Shown piece by piece: positions 27,327-36,237 of a stretch of 47,322 bases of DNA. The position numbers and the translations under genes are program-made. Numbering within the stretch: the first letter of the stretch is position 1; each line of letters opens with the position of its first letter. The stretch covers positions 1 to 47,322 of the forward strand of contig JAEEMG010000023.1 of the NCBI GenBank assembly GCA_016283095.1, written 5' to 3'. This stretch comes from Paludibacteraceae bacterium. GTDB lineage: Bacteria; Bacteroidota; Bacteroidia; Bacteroidales; Paludibacteraceae. A model generated the notes under the pieces. The model saw only the letters and a program-made list of their open reading frames with translations, was not told the DNA's origin and searched no databases.

Positions 27327-27746
27327 TTAGGCAAATTCAACTGTCGCATGACGTTTTGTAGGATCAATCTCCTTGATTGTCAGAGTAACGACATCATCCG
27401 GCATAAAATCGTCTACCAATTGCGGCCACTCCATGAACACATATTCTCCTGAATAGAAATAGTCTGCCAAACCAAGATCGATCGCCTCCTGCTGGTTCTT
27501 GACACGATAGAAATCGAAATGGAACACTCTGCATCCGGCCCCCTCGTACTCATTCACGATAGCGAATGTAGGACTTGTCACCTCTTCGTCAACACCAAGC
27601 AATTTGCACAACGATTTGATCATAGTCGTCTTTCCGGCTCCCATTTCTCCTATGAAACGGACGATTTTCCTGCCGTCGAAAGCCTTGATGATTTCAGACG
27701 CTGCTGACTCTATCTCATCTAATGTATATTCGAATTCTGTCTTCAT
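27327..27746 (-). CDS. tsaE: tRNA threonylcarbamoyladenosine biosynthesis ATPase TsaE
   Basis: A 139-residue P-loop protein that works with TsaB and TsaD to put the t6A modification on A37 of ANN-decoding tRNAs. P-loop GEMGAGKTT near residues 34-42; SPTFAIVNEYEG (the switch region, about 60-71), and HFDFYRVK. VFMEWPQLVDDFMPDD supplies the family's late Glu-Trp. Standard length. It sits 4 nt after pgpH and 20 nt before DUF4271, so the three are one transcript. Confidence 0.95.
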   Translation of the reverse strand: MKTEFEYTLDEIESAASEIIKAFDGRKIVRFIGEMGAGKTTMIKSLCKLLGVDEEVTSPTFAIVNEYEGAGCRVFHFDFYRVKNQQEAIDLGLADYFYSGEYVFMEWPQLVDDFMPDDVVTLTIKEIDPTKRHATVEFA

Positions 27747-27750
27747 TGCT

Positions 27751-29820
27751 CTATTTTTTTAATTCAGGATAACTGACTCTCGTATGATAGATTGTCTTTA
27801 GTTTCTCTATCAGTTTTGCCTTGATCTGCTCTATATTCTTAAATGTGAGCGGTGCATCCTTGAACGCTCCGTCAGCGATCTGAGAATCAATTATCTTAGA
27901 TACAAGATTTGTGATGCTTTCATCTGTATATTCCTTCAAGCTTCTTGATGCGGCCTCAACAGCGTCACACATCATAAGGATCGCCATCTCTCTTGAGAAC
28001 GGACGTGGTCCGGGATATGTGAACTTACTGATGTCGACGGGAGTGTCAGGATTCTTATTGCAGGCTTTGATATAGAAATACTTAGCCTGACTCGTGCCAT
28101 GATGCGTACGAATGAAATCCTGAATTTTCTCAGGCAATCCGTTCGCTTTGGCAATACGCAATCCATTTGCGACGTGGTCTATGATGATACGTGCACTGCT
28201 CTCCTCGTCATTCAAAGCGTCATGCGGATTCACACCACTCTGATTCTCAGTGAAGAAAACAGGATTCTCCATCTTGCCGATGTCGTGATACAACGCTCCA
28301 GTTCTCACCAACATAGGTTTTGCACCTATCTCTCGCGCCGCAGCGTCGGCAAGATTGGCAACCTGCATTGAATGCTGGAAACTTCCCGGTGCCACCTCTG
28401 AAAACTGTAGCAACAAAGGATTGTTGGTGTTGGCTAGCTCAACCAACGTCACATCAGACACATAATTGAATGTCTTTTCTATTATATATATGAGTGGGTA
28501 TGCGAAAAGCAACAGCAACGCATTCATGACAAACGGACCCAACTCCTGGACAAACTCGACAGCATCTATTCGAACCCACTTGGATGTGTAAATCAATGTC
28601 GAGCCGAAATACAGGAATATGTATGCCGCAAATATTATAATCACCGTCTTCACAAGCTGTGAACGCTCATACATATCTTTCAAAATACAGATCGTAAGCA
28701 TACCTATAACAACCTGCATCAACAAGAACTCCACTCCTTCATGCACGATGAACGAGCATATCAGCACCGTCGTATTATGCATGAACAATGCCGTTCGGGT
28801 ATCGAAGAACGTCGCTATGACTATCGGCAGAATGGCATACGGAATAGCATGGACCCAATCAGGAGAATAGCGGACCACAAATGATGTCAGACCACATAGT
28901 GAAAGAATCATCAGAAGCATAAACACAACATTGCGTCGCTCCTGAATGAAACGGGTACGGAATAGTGTCAAATAAAAATAGAATGTCAAAAGACAAATCG
29001 ACACGATGATCACCTGACCTATCTTCACCAAATAACGGTTGGACGAATCACCCTCACCATTCTCGATAGCTCGCTCCAGACTTGTCAGTTTGCTATAAAC
29101 CTTATCTGTGATTTTATCACCCTTATCTACGATTTTCTCACCCTCCTTGACAGCTCCGATCGTTGTGATCACACTCTTTATAATATCCTGACGAGCCAAT
29201 TCACTGATTTTCTCATCATAAATAAGATTCACAAAAAGCATTCTGTCTATATCATAACGGCTCAAAATCTCCTTATCTAGCGTCGCAGGAGCCTTATTCA
29301 AGATATGCTCGTATGCCGTTTTTGGAGTGTAGACGGAATTCAAAGGCATCTCAACAAAAGCATTCGCATCGTCTCCTTTTATACGGATGGTCTTGAAACT
29401 ATCCTTGAATCTGTCGAAATCGTCAGCATCCATGATACCCTTCTGATAAATATTGAAGAACTGGCTCTTGATATACTTTGTATATGCATCCGCCACATCT
29501 CCGCTCTTGGTTTTCTGATTAAGCTTGGAAATCGCTTTTTCTCTTTCACTGTCGGAAATAGTGAAATATGGCTGGAACATACGTTTTACCAGGCTGTCGC
29601 TCTCATCCTTGATCTCACTGTCAAGTTTGTAGACAGTGAATGGGAACGGCGCTGTGAGAGCATCCTTCTGCCAGATTCCGTCTTTCTCAAACTTATATTC
29701 AAACTTAGCCGCAGTAGGGAATATCGAAATGATTATCACTCCGACCAAGAGAAACAAAGCCGCTACAACAAAGCGTTGGTTTCTCGTAACGCCATCTATT
29801 TTATCCTTTATCGAACGCAT
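27751..29820 (-). CDS. 7TM-HD family cyclic-di-AMP phosphodiesterase-like protein (PgpH type)
   Basis: A 689-residue membrane protein. One N-terminal membrane helix (20-36), an extracytoplasmic 7TMR-HDED domain (about 40-260), then seven membrane helices (about 270-445, e.g. VIIVSICLLTFYFYLTL) and a cytoplasmic HD domain with H512-D513 in YHDIGK, followed by IIIDHVANGL, THHGTSQAKY and CDAVEAASR. All metal ligands seem present. In Firmicutes, PgpH cuts the second messenger c-di-AMP; the Bacteroidota homologues are assumed to do the same. The next gene, tsaE, starts 4 nt after its stop. Confidence 0.9.
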   Translation of the reverse strand: MRSIKDKIDGVTRNQRFVVAALFLLVGVIIISIFPTAAKFEYKFEKDGIWQKDALTAPFPFTVYKLDSEIKDESDSLVKRMFQPYFTISDSEREKAISKLNQKTKSGDVADAYTKYIKSQFFNIYQKGIMDADDFDRFKDSFKTIRIKGDDANAFVEMPLNSVYTPKTAYEHILNKAPATLDKEILSRYDIDRMLFVNLIYDEKISELARQDIIKSVITTIGAVKEGEKIVDKGDKITDKVYSKLTSLERAIENGEGDSSNRYLVKIGQVIIVSICLLTFYFYLTLFRTRFIQERRNVVFMLLMILSLCGLTSFVVRYSPDWVHAIPYAILPIVIATFFDTRTALFMHNTTVLICSFIVHEGVEFLLMQVVIGMLTICILKDMYERSQLVKTVIIIFAAYIFLYFGSTLIYTSKWVRIDAVEFVQELGPFVMNALLLLFAYPLIYIIEKTFNYVSDVTLVELANTNNPLLLQFSEVAPGSFQHSMQVANLADAAAREIGAKPMLVRTGALYHDIGKMENPVFFTENQSGVNPHDALNDEESSARIIIDHVANGLRIAKANGLPEKIQDFIRTHHGTSQAKYFYIKACNKNPDTPVDISKFTYPGPRPFSREMAILMMCDAVEAASRSLKEYTDESITNLVSKIIDSQIADGAFKDAPLTFKNIEQIKAKLIEKLKTIYHTRVSYPELKK

Positions 29821-29829
29821 AATTATCCG

Positions 29830-30807
29830 CTAATTTTCAAAAATCGAACTGCAATGTTTAAAGAACAAGGCCACGCATGTAGACGCGGTGTCTCCATTCT
29901 TCAACGTTTCAGCCTTTCCATGACATTCCAACTCATACATAGATTTATCTTCATCCAGAGTGTGATAACAATATACCTCACCCAAAGAATGACCATCTGT
30001 AGGATGTATTCCGACACATGTATTTCCATCATCAGCCAAATCACATATCGGGAAACTCATCACCAACACATCCCCGAGTCTTTCGTTATAGCTTTCTATG
30101 ATTCCATACTTCATATCCATATGGAATTTGCCGGAATGTACCTGTCCATCCTCACCCCATCCTATTTCTGGAGGAAGAGAATCCTTCGTCATCTCATCCG
30201 GACAGAAAGTATAAAAATCACCATCCTTCTTTCCAATGGCTTTTTTCTCAAACGGATGTGTAGGTCCGTCTATCTCTTTCAAATCACCGCATATTCTGAT
30301 TTTGTTCTCACCGGAAACTCTGACTATATTCCACAAGTCAATTGTAGTCTCACCGTCTCCATGATAAGTGGCCTCAACATGGCATCTCAACAACCCTTTG
30401 TCGTTTAGCGAGAAAATTTTCCTCAGACTCAGTTTGCTGACCTCACTCACACAACCTTGAATGACAAGTTGTGAGTCTGTCTTCTCGACCACCTCGAATT
30501 TGCCAAAAGAGACGTATGGATCAGGCGGCCAATTGATGGGCGAATTACGTCGCTCCATATTGATAGTCTGATGCTTCCACCATTGTGTCTGCGGACCGAT
30601 CCATACCTCCTGGCCATAGTATTGGACAAAATCTGTGAACGCATCAGGAATGATCTCCGATTCCACCGTCTCCTCAAGAAGAAACTTGTCTGATTTGATC
30701 ATGTTCTCTCCGCCCTTGCGTCCAAAAAACACAAGACGGCCTCCAACGTTGACATTAATCAATGCCACTACGCCAGCTGATTCCAATTTTACGATACGTC
30801 CACTCAT
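29830..30807 (-). CDS. DUF4380-like (galactose mutarotase-like fold) protein
   Basis: A 325-residue protein from the ATG at 30807 (MSGRIVKLESAGVVALINVNVGGRLVFFGRKGGENMI). The in-frame start at 30831 lies on the promoter region and is less likely. It has the beta-supersandwich look of aldose epimerase-like proteins (NVGGRLVFFG; WIGPQTQWWKHQ; SFPICDLADDGNTCVGIHPTDGHSLGEVYCYHTLD) and resembles the uncharacterised DUF4380 family. No signal peptide is seen. A sugar-binding or mutarotase role is inferred from the fold alone; I cannot name a ligand. It ends 9 nt ahead of pgpH on the same strand. Confidence 0.6.
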   Translation of the reverse strand: MSGRIVKLESAGVVALINVNVGGRLVFFGRKGGENMIKSDKFLLEETVESEIIPDAFTDFVQYYGQEVWIGPQTQWWKHQTINMERRNSPINWPPDPYVSFGKFEVVEKTDSQLVIQGCVSEVSKLSLRKIFSLNDKGLLRCHVEATYHGDGETTIDLWNIVRVSGENKIRICGDLKEIDGPTHPFEKKAIGKKDGDFYTFCPDEMTKDSLPPEIGWGEDGQVHSGKFHMDMKYGIIESYNERLGDVLVMSFPICDLADDGNTCVGIHPTDGHSLGEVYCYHTLDEDKSMYELECHGKAETLKNGDTASTCVALFFKHCSSIFEN

Positions 30808-30966
30808 TTCCGTATGAATTTGAATATACAAATTACAAAATTACTATTTTTCTCGGATTTTATACTTTTTTAACAATCGAATATTGAAATTTTCAGATTG
30901 GAAACCGTCAGCAAACACATTCTGCCACACAAACTTAATCATAGGCCACTGATCCAAACGAAATCC

Positions 30967-31000
30967 GTTTGAAAACAAGGCATGAAGAACGGTTTCAAAC
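30967..31000. repeat. Inverted repeat GTTTGAAA...TTTCAAAC in the purT upstream region
   Basis: Eight-base perfect arms (30967-30974 and 30993-31000) with an 18-nt spacer, in the 355-nt interval between the DUF4380-like gene and purT. It may be an operator. Apart from this and the purT promoter I see nothing in the interval. Confidence 0.35.
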
Positions 31001-31106
31001 TACCCCATTAAGCCACAAATAAATTTATAATTTCATTTTTTCACCCCTGTTTTCTATCAATCCGTAAGTAAACATATCAACAATCAACATTAAAATTAGA
31101 GTTTCA

Positions 31107-31138
31107 TTTCTGCAGGTGTTTTGAATTTTGTAATTTTG
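31107..31138 (+). promoter_or_regulatory. purT promoter
   Basis: TTTC (31107-31110), 20 nt, TAATTTTG (31131-31138). Transcription should begin near 31145, which excludes the upstream in-frame ATG at 31121 and supports the purT start at 31163. Confidence 0.7.
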
Positions 31139-31162
31139 CAAAAAACAAATTTATTATCGCTT

Positions 31163-32344
31163 ATGACAACAATTGGAACATCAAAGTCAGGAGTACGCAA
31201 AAAAGCGCTAATCTGCGGTGCCGGAGAATTAGGCAAAGAGGTAGTAATTGAGCTTCAACGTTTAGGTGTAGAGGTGGTTGCAGTCGACAGATACGACAAT
31301 GCACCAGCCATGCAGGTAGCTCACCGTTCATACACAATCTCCATGCTCGACGGAGCAAAACTTAGAGAAGTGATTGAGAAAGAGCGTCCAGACTACATCA
31401 TCCCAGAAGTGGAAAGTATCGCCACCACAACTCTTTTGGAGCTAGAAAAAGAGGGATTCAACGTAGTGCCAACAGCACGTGCCACATACTTGACAATGAA
31501 CAGAGAGGGCATCCGTCGTTTGGCAGCAGAAGAGCTTGGTGTTCCTACATCCAGATATAAATTCGCTGAGACAAAAGAAGAGTTCCACAAAGCAGTTGCT
31601 GAGATCGGAATCCCATGTGTCGTGAAGCCAATCATGAGTAGTTCAGGACACGGACAGAGTGTGATCAAATGTGAGGCCGACGTGGAGAACGCATGGAAAA
31701 TCTCTCAGGAGGGTGGACGTGCAGGAGCCGGCAAAGTCATCGTTGAAGGATTCATCGATTTCGACTATGAGATCACATTGCTTACAGTAAGACACGTCGG
31801 CGGAACAAGTTTCTTGAAGCCAATCGGACACCATCAGGTGGATGGCGACTATCAGGAGAGCTGGCAGCCACAGGCAATGACAGGTGCGGCACTGTCAAAA
31901 GCGAAGAATATCGCAGAGAAAGTGACAACTGCTCTTGGTGGATTCGGTATTTTCGGAGTTGAGTTGTTTGTCAAGGGCGACGACGTTATCTTCAGCGAAG
32001 TATCCCCTCGTCCACACGACACTGGAATGGTGACAATGATCTCACAGGACTTGTCAGAGTTCGCTCTACACGTGAGAGCCATCCTAGGTTTGCCAATCCC
32101 TAACATCGCATTCCACGGTCCATCAGCATCAAAGGCTGTGGTAGTGAGAGGAGACAGCAACCATGTGACATTCTCTGGAATTGAAAACGTACTTTCATTG
32201 CCAGACACACAGATCCGTATCTTCGGCAAACCAGAGGTTCACGGAAAACGTCGTATGGCAGTGATATTGGCCCGTGGCGAGAATATCGAAGAGGCAAAAG
32301 AAAAGACTTTCACAGCATACAATAGTTTGAAAGTAGAGTTGTAA
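31163..32344 (+). CDS. purT: Formate-dependent phosphoribosylglycinamide formyltransferase (GAR transformylase 2)
   Basis: A 393-residue ATP-grasp enzyme that formylates GAR with formate and ATP in purine synthesis, the folate-free alternative to PurN. N-terminal preATP-grasp fold [53 protein letters not shown]-grasp core [50 protein letters not shown] with metal-binding Glu; C-terminal [10 protein letters not shown]. Standard length from the ATG at 31163. lysA follows 20 nt later on the same strand. The two pathways are unrelated, so the pairing is only a shared transcript. Confidence 0.95.
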   Translation: MTTIGTSKSGVRKKALICGAGELGKEVVIELQRLGVEVVAVDRYDNAPAMQVAHRSYTISMLDGAKLREVIEKERPDYIIPEVESIATTTLLELEKEGFNVVPTARATYLTMNREGIRRLAAEELGVPTSRYKFAETKEEFHKAVAEIGIPCVVKPIMSSSGHGQSVIKCEADVENAWKISQEGGRAGAGKVIVEGFIDFDYEITLLTVRHVGGTSFLKPIGHHQVDGDYQESWQPQAMTGAALSKAKNIAEKVTTALGGFGIFGVELFVKGDDVIFSEVSPRPHDTGMVTMISQDLSEFALHVRAILGLPIPNIAFHGPSASKAVVVRGDSNHVTFSGIENVLSLPDTQIRIFGKPEVHGKRRMAVILARGENIEEAKEKTFTAYNSLKVEL

Positions 32345-32364
32345 AAAAATCACATTATATAAAA

Positions 32365-33516
32365 ATGGCAAATTTTCCAATTGAGAAACTAAGAAAGATA
32401 GAGACACCGTTCTACTATTATGATGTAGAACTTTTGAAAGCCACATTGAACGAATTGAAAACAGAAGCCGACAAATACGGTTTTCTTCCTCATTATGCAG
32501 TCAAAGCCAACGCTAACGAGAAAGTGTTGGCAATCATCGCCGCAACAGGTATCGGCGCGGACTGTGTAAGTGGAAACGAGGTGTTGGCATGTGTCAAGGC
32601 TGGTTTCCCTGCCGACAAGATTGTGTTTGCAGGTGTAGGAAAGACAGACAAGGAGATCAACGCCGCTCTTGACGCAAACATTTTCTGTTTCAACGCCGAG
32701 AGTATTCCAGAGCTTGAGGTGATCAACGAATTGGCGGCAAAGAAAGGAAAGATTGCACATGTTGAGCTACGTGTCAATCCGAATGTGGATGCGCACACTC
32801 ACAGCTATATCACTACTGGTTTGAACGAGAACAAGTTTGGATTCAGCATGGACGATCTTGAAAAGGTTGTCGACATGATCGCCAAGATGAGCAACGTCGA
32901 ACTTATCGGACTTCATTTCCATATTGGAAGCCAGATCACAGACTTAGGATGCTTTGAACCATTGAGCGAGAGAATCAACGCATTGCAGGATCAGCTTGAG
33001 GCAAAAGGAGTCAAGTTGAAGAATATCAACGTAGGAGGCGGATTGGGAATCGACTATGAGAACCCAGACGGCAATCCAATTCCAAACTTCAAGAAATATT
33101 TTGAGATCTACGCAAAATGTTTGAAACTACGTGACGGACAGAAGCTACATTGTGAGCCAGGAAGAAGTGTTGTGGCACAGTGCGGAAGCCTTATCACAAA
33201 GGTCACATACGTGAAGAAAGGAAAGGAAAAGCAGTTTGCCATTGTAGACGCGGGAATGACCGACTTGATCCGTCCAGCTCTATATCAGGCATACCACAAG
33301 ATTGAGAACATCACATCATCAAAGCCAGCTGAGAAGTATGATGTAGTTGGTCCGATCTGTGAATCGAGCGACGTCTTCCAGAAAGACTGCTCTATCGCAG
33401 CGGCAGAGAGAGGCGATTTGTTGGCACTCCGTTCAGCAGGAGCATACGGAGAGATCATGGCAAGCCGCTACAATCTACGTGAGTTGCCTAAAGGCTACTT
33501 GTCTACTGAGATCTAA
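32365..33516 (+). CDS. lysA: Diaminopimelate decarboxylase
   Basis: A 383-residue PLP enzyme (fold type III) making lysine from meso-diaminopimelate. The PLP lysine is K47 in YAVKANANEKVL; then GADCVSGNEVLACVKAGFP, HIGSQI (binding phosphate), NVGGGLGIDY, and the HCEPGRSVVAQ strand. The C-terminal GPICESSDVFQKD carries the catalytic Cys contributed across the dimer interface, and SAGAYGEIMASRYNLR the Tyr. Length is normal. It follows purT and ends at a strong terminator. Confidence 0.97.
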   Translation: MANFPIEKLRKIETPFYYYDVELLKATLNELKTEADKYGFLPHYAVKANANEKVLAIIAATGIGADCVSGNEVLACVKAGFPADKIVFAGVGKTDKEINAALDANIFCFNAESIPELEVINELAAKKGKIAHVELRVNPNVDAHTHSYITTGLNENKFGFSMDDLEKVVDMIAKMSNVELIGLHFHIGSQITDLGCFEPLSERINALQDQLEAKGVKLKNINVGGGLGIDYENPDGNPIPNFKKYFEIYAKCLKLRDGQKLHCEPGRSVVAQCGSLITKVTYVKKGKEKQFAIVDAGMTDLIRPALYQAYHKIENITSSKPAEKYDVVGPICESSDVFQKDCSIAAAERGDLLALRSAGAYGEIMASRYNLRELPKGYLSTEI

Positions 33517-33556
33517 AACGATCGCGAATAAGCAAAACTAAAAGCCAAATAGATCA

Positions 33557-33596
33557 AGGAGTGTCAAAATCGAATGATTTTGACACTCCTTTTTTA
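33557..33596 (+). terminator. Terminator of purT-lysA
   Basis: GGAGTGTCAAAATC pairs perfectly with GATTTTGACACTCC around GAAT, followed by six T. It marks the left edge of the accessory island. Confidence 0.92.
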
Positions 33597-33648
33597 ATTC
33601 ATAATGCATAATTCGTAATGCGTAATTGTGGAGGAAATACTTGACATA

Positions 33649-34545
33649 TCACATCCATAGAGGTTCTGTTTCCCAATTTTTAGGGAACCCCATAGCTCTG
33701 ATATCTATCATAGGGAAATTTAAAAACAACCTTAGCAGACGTTCTTTCATTTTATTATGTGGGGAGACGATATCAACAAACCACTTAATTATACATAAAT
33801 TATAATATATTCGCTTTGGAGAAATCTTAGAAGCAATCCATTTCCCTTTTATTTTCTTTGGTATCATCGGACATATAGCATTTTCCTTATTCCACACACG
33901 TGAATGATGGCAACATGAATTACGAGTAAGCGTAACAATTGTCATCCAAGATGTAAAAACTGGTACTGGCAGTCCAAAGCGAGATGCTATTTTTTTGCGA
34001 AGCACGTTATCTGCAAGGTTTTCAAAAATACGAGTCACAACACCAAGTGGAAGGATTTCAACAAGAATCCAAGCCGGAGGATATGGATTTGAATACTTTG
34101 ATTTAAAATGAAGGATAAATTCTTCTTTGGAATTTTTTAACTCTTTGTCGATGAGATCCATGGTTCGAGAAAATTTATCTTCACTAACAAAAAAAGAAGG
34201 ATCTGTCATCCAAAAAATATTCCCTGTATATTCTGATACAACATTAGACAATGTACTTCGAAACCGTATCTCTATCTTTTCAATTTCATAAAAGATCAAA
34301 AATCTTAACTTTTTATCAAAGCGATATAAGTTTACTGCATTCTGAAACTTACTTCCAGATTTGAAAGAATGAATTTCTTTGGGAAATCTTAACAAAGGAT
34401 ATAAATAACCGCTTAAACGATAATACCCTACTCTGTCAATATACCTTTGTGCAAAATCAACATCTTCTATAACAAGACCTCTATCCAATAAAAGAGATAC
34501 AATGTCGGATGTGCATGAGAAATGTTTTTTGTACCGTACACTCAT
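33649..34545 (-). CDS. Abi_2 (AbiD/AbiF) family HEPN ribonuclease, copy 2
   Basis: A 298-residue paralogue of the gene at 6857, sharing RYIDRVGYYRLSGYLYPLL, YRFDKKLRFLIFYEIEKIEI, YPPAWILVEILPLG, and TLTRNSCCHHSRVWN; the last holds R208-N-x-x-x-H213, the HEPN catalytic motif. Identity with copy 1 by eye is around 40-45%, too low for a recent duplication, so the two were probably acquired separately. It is read on the minus strand from its own promoter and hairpin RNA (34556-34643). The neighbours on the island are other defence-like genes. Predicted to be an RNase toxin released on phage infection; the RNA is the likely control element. Confidence 0.88.
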   Translation of the reverse strand: MSVRYKKHFSCTSDIVSLLLDRGLVIEDVDFAQRYIDRVGYYRLSGYLYPLLRFPKEIHSFKSGSKFQNAVNLYRFDKKLRFLIFYEIEKIEIRFRSTLSNVVSEYTGNIFWMTDPSFFVSEDKFSRTMDLIDKELKNSKEEFILHFKSKYSNPYPPAWILVEILPLGVVTRIFENLADNVLRKKIASRFGLPVPVFTSWMTIVTLTRNSCCHHSRVWNKENAICPMIPKKIKGKWIASKISPKRIYYNLCIIKWFVDIVSPHNKMKERLLRLFLNFPMIDIRAMGFPKNWETEPLWM

Positions 34546-34555
34546 AATATTATAA

Positions 34556-34605
34556 AAATAAAACGACCCCCGATTTGAGCATCTTCGAGAGGCTTGGGGG
34601 TTCTA
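34556..34605 (-). ncRNA. AbiF-associated structured RNA, copy 2
   Basis: On the minus strand, from the predicted start near 34605, ACCCCC (34601-34596) pairs with GGGGGT (34571-34566) around a loop reading AAGCCTCTCGAAGATGCTC then AAATC, followed by CGTTTTATTTTT. The loop blocks AGCCTCT and ATGCTyAAAT are shared with the copy at 6780-6829, while the stem has changed on both sides, base by base. This is direct covariation evidence for an RNA structure, and its placement is the same: between a TAnnTTTG box and an Abi_2 gene. Confidence 0.75.
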
Positions 34606-34611
34606 GTACTG

Positions 34612-34643
34612 CAAAAGTATGAACTTATTTTCAAACAGACAAC
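34612..34643 (-). promoter_or_regulatory. Promoter of the AbiF-2 RNA/gene
   Basis: Minus strand: GTTG (34643-34640), 20-nt spacer, TACTTTTG (34619-34612). Start expected near 34605. Spacing is identical to that of the copy 1 promoter. Confidence 0.75.
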
Positions 34644-34725
34644 TTTTTAGACAAAAAAATTATCACAGCCCGATATTTTCACTCGCACATACCCAATCTA
34701 TCATCCATTCTTTAGGACTAAATAT

Positions 34726-34757
34726 TTTCAAATTTTATCAGCGATTCATTATCTTTG
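34726..34757 (+). promoter_or_regulatory. Promoter upstream of the alkyltransferase-like gene
   Basis: TTTC (34726-34729), 20 nt, TATCTTTG (34750-34757). It points away from the AbiF-2 promoter; the two units are divergent across 34546-34810, an interval without further genes. Confidence 0.6.
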
Positions 34758-34810
34758 TATAAAACATAAACGTTACAAAACGGGATTCAACTTTACCACA
34801 GACAAAGTAT

Positions 34811-35122
34811 ATGGACATTCGCGAACGTGTACAAAATGCCACAAACATCACTGAATTCCAAAGGAAAGTATATCTAGAGCTTCTCTCTATTCCTTGTGGA
34901 AAGACAATATCATACAAAGAACTCGGCAAAAGAATCGGATGCAATTGTCCACAAGCAATCGGACAAGCCCTCAAACGCAATCCTTTTGCCCCTGATGTCC
35001 CATGCCACAGAGTAATTGCCAGCGATGGATCAATAGGTGGATTTTTCGGTCATAGAACCGGTGAAATGATCAAAAGGAAGGCGAAGATGCTGGAAGAAGA
35101 GCAAAGAAAACTTGAGTTATAG
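34811..35122 (+). CDS. MGMT/Ogt-type methylated-DNA-cysteine methyltransferase, single-domain
   Basis: A 103-residue protein that is only the C-terminal active-site domain of O6-alkylguanine DNA alkyltransferase: FQRKVYLELLSIPCGKTISYKELGKRIG, AIGQALKRNPFAPDVPCHRVIASDGSIGGF. The methyl-accepting Cys (C65 in PCHRV) and the following Asn/Arg-finger region are kept. The N-terminal domain common in Ogt is absent, as in many short bacterial forms. It repairs O6-methylguanine by suicide transfer to Cys. It stands at the start of the accessory island next to toxin-like genes but has its own promoter, and may simply be a core gene. Confidence 0.9.
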   Translation: MDIRERVQNATNITEFQRKVYLELLSIPCGKTISYKELGKRIGCNCPQAIGQALKRNPFAPDVPCHRVIASDGSIGGFFGHRTGEMIKRKAKMLEEEQRKLEL

Positions 35123-35141
35123 AGAAATAATTATAATTTTG
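35111..35141 (+). promoter_or_regulatory. Promoter of the DUF3791-DUF3990 cassette
   Basis: CTTG (35111-35114), 19 nt, TAATTTTG (35134-35141), with the first gene starting at 35161. The box lies just past the stop of the alkyltransferase gene, so the cassette is transcribed on its own. Confidence 0.65.
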
Positions 35142-35160
35142 CCATAAAATAAAATTAGCC

Positions 35161-35379
35161 ATGTCAAAAGAAGAAAAAGACATCTCATACTTCGTGACTT
35201 TCTGCATTGAACAATACAAGGCAGGGAAAGGTATGGACGGAGCAAAAGTCGCATCTCTTTTTTATGAAAATGGCGTAATAAAATATTTGAGCGATAACTA
35301 CAACGTATTACATACACAAAGTAGTCAATGGCTTGTGGAGGAAATAGATCATTACCTTAAAACAAACTGTGCGTCATGA
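35161..35379 (+). CDS. DUF3791 protein (putative antitoxin or partner, first copy)
   Basis: A 72-residue protein fitting the DUF3791 pattern: [60 protein letters not shown]3791 genes are found almost only beside DUF3990 genes in gut Firmicutes and Bacteroidota, often one on each side, as here. The arrangement suggests a toxin-antitoxin or small ADP-ribosylation module, but no experimental role is known to me. The stop overlaps the start of the DUF3990 gene by four bases (ATGA). Confidence 0.8.
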   Translation: MSKEEKDISYFVTFCIEQYKAGKGMDGAKVASLFYENGVIKYLSDNYNVLHTQSSQWLVEEIDHYLKTNCAS

Positions 35380-35872
35380 ACATAAAACTATATCACGGAA
35401 GTCTTGAGATAGTTGAATTTCCCAAGATACTGAAACCGAACAGGACTCTCGACTATGGCAAAGGGTTTTATACGACTACAGATTTCAACCAAGCTAAAGA
35501 TTGGGTTATTCGCCACAAAAATGATAAAAGCAAGCCATCGTATGGATATGTCAACGTATATTCCATAGACATTGACAAAATCAAAAATGCCAACACATTA
35601 TGGTTTGACGAGCCATCTGAAAAATGGGTTGATTTTGTATATGCGAACCGTAATGATATGTCATTTGAACATAACTATGATTATGTCTATGGTCCAGTAG
35701 CAAATGATAAAGTTTACGCCGCTTTTACTCTTTTTGAAAGTGGGCTACTGAACAAACAGGATTGATCCGCGAACTCAAAACATATACATTAGTCGATCAA
35801 CTACTTTTCCATACGGCAAATGCATTGAAAGAGCTAACATTTGTTGAATCTATAAAAATCTCATTACAATGA
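35376..35872 (+). pseudogene. DUF3990 gene with a frameshift near 35755 (ADP-ribosyltransferase-like)
   Basis: The intact frame from 35376 gives 129 residues ([37 protein letters not shown], the YVNVYSIDI strand, and [17 protein letters not shown]) and stops at 35765. Those motifs (LYHGS, GKGFYtT, and Y-x-G-P-V-x-N-D) are typical of DUF3990, distantly like ADP-ribosyltransferases. Reading from 35756 in the -1 frame continues without a break as [19 protein letters not shown], then NALKELTFVESIKIS, the expected C-terminus of the family, and ends at 35872 with ATGA overlap onto the second DUF3791 gene. So one base seems to be lost near 35751-35760. Either this toxin-like gene is inactivated, or there is a sequencing error. 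Confidence 0.8.
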
Positions 35873-36084
35873 ACCTTGAGATAAACAACAAGAATTTGTA
35901 TCTGCTTCTTCCTGGCAAAGTGTCTGCTGTATCTGCAATCTATGCAGAGCAGAACCACTGCTCCATTCTGGAGGCGATGCGCAAATTCTATGCTTCAAGT
36001 GTTTATCAAAAACTCCAAGTGGAAGAGACCAAATTTTGGCAACTTGGTGCCGTTGCTCTGTATGAGATCTGGCAATCTGAATAA
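35869..36084 (+). CDS. DUF3791 protein (second copy)
   Basis: A 71-residue protein: NLYLLLPGKVSAVSAIYAEQN, then SILEAMRKFYASSVYQKLQVEETKFWQLGAVALYEIWQSE, the DUF3791 pattern of a short helix followed by S-x-x-E-A-x-x-x-F-Y-x-S. It differs strongly from the first copy, as usual for the two flanking DUF3791 genes of such cassettes. Its ATG overlaps the end of the restored DUF3990 frame by four bases, which is the best support for that frame. Downstream (36085-36237) I see only a short AT-rich interval. Confidence 0.75.
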   Translation: MNLEINNKNLYLLLPGKVSAVSAIYAEQNHCSILEAMRKFYASSVYQKLQVEETKFWQLGAVALYEIWQSE

Positions 36085-36237
36085 AAAGATAAAATCTGTT
36101 TTGAAAACAACATTTTTTGAAATGGCACATCTACGTCATCTTCAATCGAAATCTCTTTTGAGATTCTCAAACTAATATTGAAAATACAGCACAAAAAAAT
36201 CATCCAATTATCATCATACTGTTTGATTTCAAAAAAA

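Noticed and set aside
29305-30408. 367-codon open frame on the plus strand
   Set aside because: It lies antisense to pgpH and the DUF4380-like gene, both of which have clear family motifs; its own sequence has none.
30832-31106. Riboswitch in the purT leader
   Set aside because: The interval lies upstream of the predicted start, and I see no known riboswitch core, only one short inverted repeat.
31121-31162. Upstream start of purT at 31121
   Set aside because: The TAATTTTG box at 31131-31138 lies inside that extension, so it would not be transcribed; the family also begins at the ATG at 31163.
35748-35766. Programmed -1 frameshift in the DUF3990 gene
   Set aside because: There is no slippery heptamer of the X-XXY-YYZ form at the junction (the local sequence reads G-AAC-AAA) and no obvious downstream stem, so a plain indel is simpler.
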